A DNA stretch of 64,000 nt from Amycolatopsis jejuensis. GTDB lineage: Bacteria > Actinomycetota > Actinomycetes > Mycobacteriales > Pseudonocardiaceae. The notes below the pieces were generated by a model that was given only the letters and a program-made list of their open reading frames with translations, had not been told where the DNA came from and searched no databases. The DNA is taken from NCBI RefSeq assembly GCF_000717335.1, contig NZ_JNYZ01000014.1:124001-188000 (forward strand), in the 5' to 3' direction. Below, piece after piece: positions 58,863 to 64,000 of this stretch; position 1 is the stretch's first letter, and every line of letters begins with the position of its first letter. Both the position numbers and the translations under genes were made by a program.

Positions 58863-59701
58863 CCGCGCGGTTCGGAGCCCGGCTGGCCGAGGCAGTGGCC
58901 GCTCGGGGACCGCTGTGCGCCGGGATCGACCCGCATCCGGGTCTGATCGAGGCGTGGGGCCTGCCGGTGGATGCGAGCGGTCTCGAACGCTTCGCGCTCA
59001 GCGCCGCGGAGACGCTGGGCGCGGTGGCGTCGATCGTGAAGCCGCAGTCGGCGTTCTTCGAGGCCTTCGGGTCGGCCGGGGTCGCGGTGCTCGAACGCGT
59101 CGTCGACGTCGCGCACGACGCCGGCGCGCTCGTCCTGCTGGACGTGAAGCGTGGCGACATCGGCTCCACCATGGCGGCGTACACGGCGGCGTACGTGGCT
59201 GAGAAGGCCGCCATCACCGCCGACGCGGCCACAGTGTCGCCGTACCTCGGCTTCGGCGCTCTCGACGAAGCAGTGGCGGCGGCGCGCGAAGCAGGTAACG
59301 GGCTCTTCGTCCTCGCGCGCACGTCCAACCCGGAGGCGCACGCGTTGCAGAGCGCGCGCCTCGAAGACGGCCGTACGGTCGCTCAGGGCGTCGTGGACGC
59401 CGCTGCGGCGCACAACGCAGGGGCTGAGCCGTACGGCGACGTAGGTGTGGTCGTAGGGGCAACTGTGGCTCCTGGGGAACTGGACCTGTCCCAGCTCAAC
59501 GGACCGGTCCTCGCGCCCGGTTTCGGGGCACAGGGGGCAACCGCGGCGGACTTGCGGGCACTGTTCGGGACCGGCCTTCCCGGGCTGCTTCCGGCGTCTT
59601 CGCGCGACCTGCTGCGCCATGGCCCGGACGCCGCCGCACTGCGCCGGGCGGCCGAAGAGGTGAGCGCCCGGTTGGCGGGATCGGCCGGATCCGGCCAATA
59701 G
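58859..59701 (+). CDS. pyrF: Orotidine 5'-phosphate decarboxylase
   Basis: The 280-residue enzyme belongs to the longer actinobacterial type. [10 protein letters not shown] is the N-terminal substrate motif and [13 protein letters not shown] holds the catalytic Lys-Asp pair. It makes UMP and is the last pyr gene of the operon, coupled to carB by GTGA. Confidence 0.93.
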   Translation: MTARFGARLAEAVAARGPLCAGIDPHPGLIEAWGLPVDASGLERFALSAAETLGAVASIVKPQSAFFEAFGSAGVAVLERVVDVAHDAGALVLLDVKRGDIGSTMAAYTAAYVAEKAAITADAATVSPYLGFGALDEAVAAAREAGNGLFVLARTSNPEAHALQSARLEDGRTVAQGVVDAAAAHNAGAEPYGDVGVVVGATVAPGELDLSQLNGPVLAPGFGAQGATAADLRALFGTGLPGLLPASSRDLLRHGPDAAALRRAAEEVSARLAGSAGSGQ

Positions 59702-59808
59702 CAGGCCCCGGAATCGCGCTCCACCAGCCACCCCCGCATTGTGGCCCCTGCTCAGGGGTGGGTACCGTCGCGTCACCCACCCAGATGTGAGAACTACCGG
59801 AGGAAAAC

Positions 59809-60126
59809 GTGGCACTTCCCCAGCTGACAGAGGAACAGCGCGCTGCGGCGCTGGAGAAGGCCGCCGCCGCCCGCCGCATCCGTGCTGAGCTGAAGGAGCG
59901 GCTGAAGCGGGGCGGTACCACTCTGGTCGACGTGCTGAAGCAGGCCGAGGAGAACGAGGTCCTCGGCAAGATGAAGGTCTCGGCCCTGCTCGAGGCGCTC
60001 CCCGGCGTCGGCAAGGTGCGTGCCCAGCAGACGATGGAACGACTGGAGATCGCCCCCAGCCGCAGGCTCCGCGGACTCGGTGACCGGCAGCGCAAGGCGC
60101 TGCTCGCCGAGTTCAGCGGCGAGTGA
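59809..60126 (+). CDS. mihF: Actinobacterial integration host factor (mIHF/sIHF)
   Basis: This 105-residue nucleoid-associated protein has a long N-terminal helix ([20 protein letters not shown]) and a helix-hairpin-helix-type H2TH segment ([17 protein letters not shown]) for DNA binding. CGGAGGAAAAC precedes the GTG. The 107 bases before it probably hold its own promoter. Its stop overlaps gmk (GTGA). Confidence 0.93.
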   Translation: MALPQLTEEQRAAALEKAAAARRIRAELKERLKRGGTTLVDVLKQAEENEVLGKMKVSALLEALPGVGKVRAQQTMERLEIAPSRRLRGLGDRQRKALLAEFSGE

Positions 60127-60791
60127 GCGGCGTCGGTCAGGACTACCCGGTGACCCGGGGCACCGACCGCGACGGTGAGCCGGCGGCGGGAGAACTCTCC
60201 CGCCCCCGGCTCACCGTCGTCTCGGGCCCGTCCGGAGTCGGGAAGTCGAGTGTGGTGGGACAGCTGCGCCGGCTCGAGCCGAACGTGTACTTCAGCGTTT
60301 CGGTGACGACCCGGGCGCCGCGGCCGGGCGAGGTCGACGGGAGCCACTACCACTTCGTGGACCCCGCCGAGTTCGACCGGATGGTGGCCGAGAACCGGCT
60401 GCTGGAATGGGCCGAGTTCGCCGGGAACCGCTACGGGACGCCCCGCGAGCCGGTGGAACGGGCGCTGGCGGACGGCCGCCCGGCGGTGCTGGAGATCGAA
60501 CTGCAGGGCGCCCGGCAGGTCCGGGCCGCGATGCCGGACGCCCGGCTCGTGATGCTGATGCCGCCGTCGTGGGACGAGCTGGTCGGCAGGCTCACCGGGC
60601 GCGGCACCGAAAGCGAGACCGCGGTGGCGGCCCGGCTGGCGCAGGCCGAACAGGAGCTGGCCGCGGCCGGGGAGTTCGACGTGCGGCTCGTGAACGCCGA
60701 CGTCGAGGTCGCCGCGCGGCGGTTGCTAGACTTGGTGACCGGCGGTGGCATCTCCGCCGATCGATGTGACGATACGGAGCAGCACGAGTGA
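60123..60791 (+). CDS. gmk: Guanylate kinase
   Basis: The 222-residue enzyme phosphorylates GMP. P-loop [26 protein letters not shown] (GMP-binding Arg/Ser/Tyr) and [13 protein letters not shown] are present. The first ~30 residues before LTVVSGPSG are a poorly conserved extension, so a start further in is possible, but GTG 60123 gives the GTGA overlap with mihF. Confidence 0.92.
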   Translation: MSGVGQDYPVTRGTDRDGEPAAGELSRPRLTVVSGPSGVGKSSVVGQLRRLEPNVYFSVSVTTRAPRPGEVDGSHYHFVDPAEFDRMVAENRLLEWAEFAGNRYGTPREPVERALADGRPAVLEIELQGARQVRAAMPDARLVMLMPPSWDELVGRLTGRGTESETAVAARLAQAEQELAAAGEFDVRLVNADVEVAARRLLDLVTGGGISADRCDDTEQHE

Positions 60792-61057
60792 CTGTGCAAC
60801 AGGCGACGCTGGAAGAGCTCGAAGGCATCACCAACCCGCCGATCGACGACCTGCTCGAAAAGGTCTCCTCGAAGTATGCGCTGGTGATCTACTCGGCCAA
60901 GCGGGCCCGGCAGATCAACGACTACTACGCGCAGCTCGGCGAGGGCCTGCTGGAGTACGTCGGACCGCTGGTGGAGCCCGGCCCCCGCGAGAAGCCGCTG
61001 TCGATCGCGCTGCGCGAGATCCACGGCGGGCTGCTCGAGCACACCGAGGGTGAGTGA
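60788..61057 (+). CDS. rpoZ: RNA polymerase omega subunit
   Basis: The 89-residue subunit aids assembly of RNA polymerase. [20 protein letters not shown] and the [13 protein letters not shown] segment are actinobacterial omega signatures. Coupled to gmk by GTGA and overlapped by coaBC at its 3' end by eight bases. Confidence 0.93.
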   Translation: MTVQQATLEELEGITNPPIDDLLEKVSSKYALVIYSAKRARQINDYYAQLGEGLLEYVGPLVEPGPREKPLSIALREIHGGLLEHTEGE

Positions 61058-62282
61058 CGCCAAGCCCAGGGTTGTCCTGGGCGTAGGCGGCGGCATCGCC
61101 GCCTACAAGGCGTGCGAGGTCCTGCGGGGCCTCACCGAAACCGGGCACGACGTGCGCGTCGTACCCACCGAGGCCGCGCTGAACTTCGTCGGTGCGGCCA
61201 CCTTCGAGGCGCTGTCCGGGAACCCGGTGCACACCGGCGTGTTCACCGAGGTGCCCGAGGTGCAGCACGTGCGCGTCGGCAAGGAAGCCGACCTCGTGCT
61301 GGTCGTCCCGGCCACGGCGAACCTGCTGGCCAGGGCCGCGCACGGGCTGGCCGACGACCTCCTCACGAACACCTTGCTCACCGCCCGGTGCCCGATCGCC
61401 TTCTTCCCGGCGATGCACACCGAGATGTGGGAGCACCCGGCCACCCGCGACAACGTGGCGCTGCTGCGCTCACGCGGGATGGTCGTCACCGAACCCGCCG
61501 CCGGCCGCCTGACCGGGGTGGACACCGGCAAGGGGCGGCTCGCCGACCCGGCTGAGATCGTCGACCTGGCCCGGCTGCTGCTCGAGGTACCCCGTGCGTT
61601 GCCGCGTGACCTCGAGGGCCTGCGGGTGGTCGTGTCCGCCGGTGGCACGCGGGAACCGCTCGACCCGGTCCGCTACCTGGGCAATCGCTCGTCCGGCAAG
61701 CAGGGTTTCGCGCTCGCCCGGGTTGCCGCGCAGCGCGGGGCCGAGGTCACGCTGGTCGCCGGGCACACCGCCGAACTGCCGTCCCCGGCGGGCGCCACGC
61801 TGCAGCGGGTGTCCACCGCGGAGGAGATGCGCAAGGCCGTGCATGTCGCGGCCGCGGACGCCGACGTGGTGGTGATGGCCGCCGCCGTCGCGGACTTCCG
61901 CCCGGCCACGCGCGCCGACCACAAGATCAAGAAGTCCGACGACAGCCCGGATCCGGTCATCACGCTCGACCGCAACGCCGACATCCTCGCCGAGGTGGTG
62001 CAGCAGCGGCGTCCCGGCCAGATCGTGGTGGGCTTCGCCGCGGAAACCGGCGACGAGCACGGCAGCGTGCTCGACCACGCCCGCGCCAAGCTCCGCCGCA
62101 AGGGCGCCGACCTGCTGGTGGTCAACGCGGTCGGCGACGGCAAGGCGTTCGGCACCGAGGACAATTCGGGCTGGCTGCTCGCCGCGGACGGCACCGAGGA
62201 GCCGATCCCGCTCGGTGCCAAGGCGCGGCTGGCGGCCACATTGTGGGACGCTGTAACAGGCTTGCGCGCGCGTCGACTCTAG
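61050..62282 (+). CDS. coaBC: Bifunctional phosphopantothenoylcysteine decarboxylase/synthetase
   Basis: The 410-residue enzyme catalyses two steps of coenzyme A synthesis. The CoaC half has [16 protein letters not shown] with the catalytic-type His region and [12 protein letters not shown]; the CoaB half begins [17 protein letters not shown] and has AAAVADFRP and KIKK. GTG 61050 overlaps the end of rpoZ. Confidence 0.93.
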   Translation: MSDAKPRVVLGVGGGIAAYKACEVLRGLTETGHDVRVVPTEAALNFVGAATFEALSGNPVHTGVFTEVPEVQHVRVGKEADLVLVVPATANLLARAAHGLADDLLTNTLLTARCPIAFFPAMHTEMWEHPATRDNVALLRSRGMVVTEPAAGRLTGVDTGKGRLADPAEIVDLARLLLEVPRALPRDLEGLRVVVSAGGTREPLDPVRYLGNRSSGKQGFALARVAAQRGAEVTLVAGHTAELPSPAGATLQRVSTAEEMRKAVHVAAADADVVVMAAAVADFRPATRADHKIKKSDDSPDPVITLDRNADILAEVVQQRRPGQIVVGFAAETGDEHGSVLDHARAKLRRKGADLLVVNAVGDGKAFGTEDNSGWLLAADGTEEPIPLGAKARLAATLWDAVTGLRARRL

Positions 62283-62365
62283 CTCTGTGCCCGCTCGGTA
62301 GGGTGGGCCGTGTAAGGGGTGCCTAACTCCGGTGCCGAAGCTTGACCGAGGGAAGTGACGAGGTC

Positions 62366-63568
62366 GTGACTGCGTCCACGAAAAGGCTGTTCACGTCGGA
62401 ATCGGTGACCGAGGGCCATCCCGACAAGATCTGTGACGCCATCAGCGACTCGATCCTCGACGGCCTGCTCACCAAGGACCCGCGGAGCCGGGTCGCGGTG
62501 GAGACGCTCATCACCACGGGCCAGGTGCACGTGGCGGGCGAGGTGACCACCGAGGCGTACGCGGACATCCCCACCATCGTCCGCGACGTCATCCTGCGGA
62601 TCGGGTACGACTCGTCGGCCAAGGGCTTCGACGGCAACTCCTGTGGCGTCAACGTCGCGATCGGGGCGCAGTCGCCGGACATTGCGCAGGGCGTCGACAC
62701 GGCGTACGAGTCGCGGGTCGAGAGTGACGAGGACGAGATCAACCGCCAGGGCGCGGGTGACCAGGGCCTGATGTTCGGGTACGCGTGCTCGGACACGCCG
62801 GAGCTGATGCCGCTGCCGATCGCGCTCGCGCACCGGCTGGCGCGGCGGTTGACGGGGGTCCGCAAGGACGGCGTGCTGCCGTACCTGCGCCCGGACGGCA
62901 AGACCCAGGTCACCATCGAGTACGCGGGCGAGCAGCCGGTCCGGCTCGACACGGTCGTGGTGTCCACCCAGCACGCCGACGGGATCGACCTGGAGCAGAT
63001 GCTCGGGGTCGACGTGAAGAAGCACGTGGTGGAGCCGGAGCTGGCCGAGCTGGGCCTCGACACGTCCGGCACGCGCCTGCTGGTCAACCCCACCGGCCGG
63101 TTCGTGATCGGCGGCCCGATGGGCGACGCGGGCCTCACCGGACGCAAGATCATCGTCGACACGTACGGCGGAATGGCCCGCCACGGCGGCGGCGCGTTCT
63201 CCGGCAAGGATCCGTCCAAGGTGGACCGGTCGGCCGCGTACGCGATGCGCTGGGTGGCCAAGAACGTGGTCGCCGCAGGCTTGGCCGGACGCGTCGAGGT
63301 GCAGGTGGCGTACGCCATCGGCAAGGCCGCCCCGGTGGGCCTCTTCGTGGAGACGTTCGGCACCGAAACGGTCGACCCTTCGAAGATCCAGTCAGCGATC
63401 AGCGAGGTCTTCGACCTCCGCCCGGCCGCCATCATCCGCGACCTGGACCTGCTCCGCCCGATCTACGCCCCCACGGCGGCGTACGGCCACTTCGGCCGCC
63501 CGGACCTGAACCTGCCGTGGGAAAACACCTCCCGCGCAGACGCCCTGCGCTCCCTGACCGGCTCCTGA
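62366..63568 (+). CDS. metK: S-adenosylmethionine synthetase
   Basis: The 400-residue enzyme makes SAM from methionine and [50 protein letters not shown] (abridged: the P-loop-like GGGAFSGKD) and the C-terminal AYGHFGR are intact. GTG 62366 is preferred, with TTG 62342 the upstream alternative. The short 83-base gap after coaBC holds no recognisable SAM riboswitch. Confidence 0.93.
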   Translation: MTASTKRLFTSESVTEGHPDKICDAISDSILDGLLTKDPRSRVAVETLITTGQVHVAGEVTTEAYADIPTIVRDVILRIGYDSSAKGFDGNSCGVNVAIGAQSPDIAQGVDTAYESRVESDEDEINRQGAGDQGLMFGYACSDTPELMPLPIALAHRLARRLTGVRKDGVLPYLRPDGKTQVTIEYAGEQPVRLDTVVVSTQHADGIDLEQMLGVDVKKHVVEPELAELGLDTSGTRLLVNPTGRFVIGGPMGDAGLTGRKIIVDTYGGMARHGGGAFSGKDPSKVDRSAAYAMRWVAKNVVAAGLAGRVEVQVAYAIGKAAPVGLFVETFGTETVDPSKIQSAISEVFDLRPAAIIRDLDLLRPIYAPTAAYGHFGRPDLNLPWENTSRADALRSLTGS

Positions 63569-63593
63569 CCGCTCCTTCACGCCCCCGGGTTCC

Positions 63594-63673
63594 GTGAAGG
63601 GAACCATCACGGAATCAGATTCCCTCATGGTTCCCTTCACAGCCCTTTCCAGTCCGTGAAGGTTCCCTTCACG
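63594..63673. repeat. Bipartite hairpin repeat, copy 2 (GTGAAGGGAACCAT family)
   Basis: First hairpin: arms GTGAAGGGAACCAT (63594-63607) and its exact complement at 63627-63640, with the inner palindrome GGAATCAGATTCC at 63611-63623. Second hairpin: CCGTGAAGG / CCTTCACGG at 63653-63673 with a three-base loop. Layout and core sequence match the copy at 19131-19216. It follows metK by 25 bases. Confidence 0.85.
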
Positions 63674-63761
63674 GCTTTCACCCACCACCCCACCGCACCG
63701 AGGCACCCACCCCGGCCACGGCACCCAGTCCCGGCCCTGCACCCCGATCCGAAGCCCCCAC

Positions 63762-63818
63762 ACGGTCTGAACGGCTTGTCAAGGCATCTTTCCCGCCTTG
63801 ACAAGCCGTTCAGACCGT
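63762..63818. terminator. Perfect 24-bp-arm hairpin downstream of metK
   Basis: Perfect 24-bp arms (63762-63785 and 63795-63818) flank a nine-base loop. It is unrelated in sequence to the bipartite hairpins just upstream and lies 99 bases before the next gene. A role as terminator for the metK transcript is likely but inferred. Confidence 0.75.
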
Positions 63819-63916
63819 CGTCACAATCCAGCTTCGGGGTGCCCCACCGCAACATCAAGGTCCCTTCCCGGACTTCCCCCACAGGCTTGTCAGGGTGGTC
63901 TGGTAAAGATCTCCGA

Positions 63917-64000
63917 GTGACCAGCTCCGAATCCACCCCCCTGTGGGACCTGCCGGAGCCTCCGCGCTCCGCACCGGAGCCGAAGGCTGGCAAGAAGAAA
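63917..64000 (+). CDS. priA: Start of probable primosomal protein N' (PriA), cut off by window end
   Basis: Only 28 codons are visible, starting at GTG 63917: a short TPLWDLPEPP segment followed by a Lys/Pro-rich linker. No domain can be seen. The assignment rests on position: priA normally follows metK in this conserved actinobacterial run, and PriA proteins there begin with a similar low-complexity leader. Confidence 0.5.
   Translation, partial: MTSSESTPLWDLPEPPRSAPEPKAGKKK

Noticed and set aside
62283-62365. SAM riboswitch before metK
   Set aside because: The gap is only 83 bases and shows neither a SAM-riboswitch core nor a terminator/antiterminator pair.

Overview
The window is high-GC actinobacterial chromosome. 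It is dense with GTG starts and 4-base GTGA/ATGA stop-start overlaps, and carries BldD, actinobacterial integration host factor, a DasR-type PTS regulator and SOS boxes of the mycobacterial/Bacillus type. The gene order (SplB-like radical SAM gene, aspS, rarA, alaS, ruvX, mltG, aroE, aroC-K-B-Q, pepQ, efp, nusB; then pyrR to pyrF, mihF, gmk, rpoZ, coaBC, metK) matches what I recall for mycobacteria and Pseudonocardiaceae. The low-complexity spacers and hairpin repeats suggest an Amycolatopsis-like member of Pseudonocardiaceae. I see no rRNA, tRNA, insertion sequence, CRISPR array or prophage.

Layout. 1-3.9 kb: polyphosphate kinase 2 (5' end cut off), an S9 peptidase and a luciferase-like monooxygenase. 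4.46-10.7 kb: an iron-box-preceded four-gene hydroxamate siderophore operon (PLP decarboxylase, lysine/ornithine N-hydroxylase-type enzyme, IucA/IucC synthetase, glutamine-synthetase-like ligase) with no acyltransferase. 10.9-12.35 kb: soluble transhydrogenase. 12.4-14.6 kb: an SOS-box-preceded Rv2578c-type radical SAM protein with an intein inside its CX3CX2C motif. 15.1-31.2 kb: a housekeeping backbone (aspS, DUF389, kinase-like, SGNH hydrolase, phosphoesterase, rarA, a defective acireductone-dioxygenase-like protein, a HisRS/HisZ-like protein, DUF948, alaS, ruvX, mltG, aroE). 31.2-37.7 kb: an accessory block with a serine hydrolase, a sugar PTS (HPr, EIIC, EIIB, EIIA) divergent around dre-like DasR operators, a Rieske lipoprotein, a PPOX-type protein and an AraC regulator. 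38.6-47.7 kb: prepilin peptidase, the remaining shikimate genes, a lipoprotein with a beta-propeller look, pepQ, efp and nusB. 48.5-49.0 kb: bldD on the minus strand. 49.3-63.6 kb: the pyrimidine operon behind a PyrR-binding leader, running into pyrF, mihF, gmk, rpoZ, coaBC and metK. 63.9 kb: probable start of priA.

The most notable points are: (1) a two-gene ATPase + DUF4276 (TOPRIM-like) module of probable defence type, seamlessly inserted between carA and carB; (2) the intein that interrupts the iron-sulfur cluster motif of a gene with tandem LexA boxes; (3) the siderophore operon in which a glutamine-synthetase-like ligase stands where an acyltransferase is expected; (4) a recurrent class of degenerate tandem-repeat tracts, found both as long spacers and as in-frame Pro-rich insertions in proteins; and (5) a bipartite hairpin repeat present in two copies 44 kb apart. 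Start codons were chosen from family alignment from memory, ribosome binding sites and overlaps. No database search was run.
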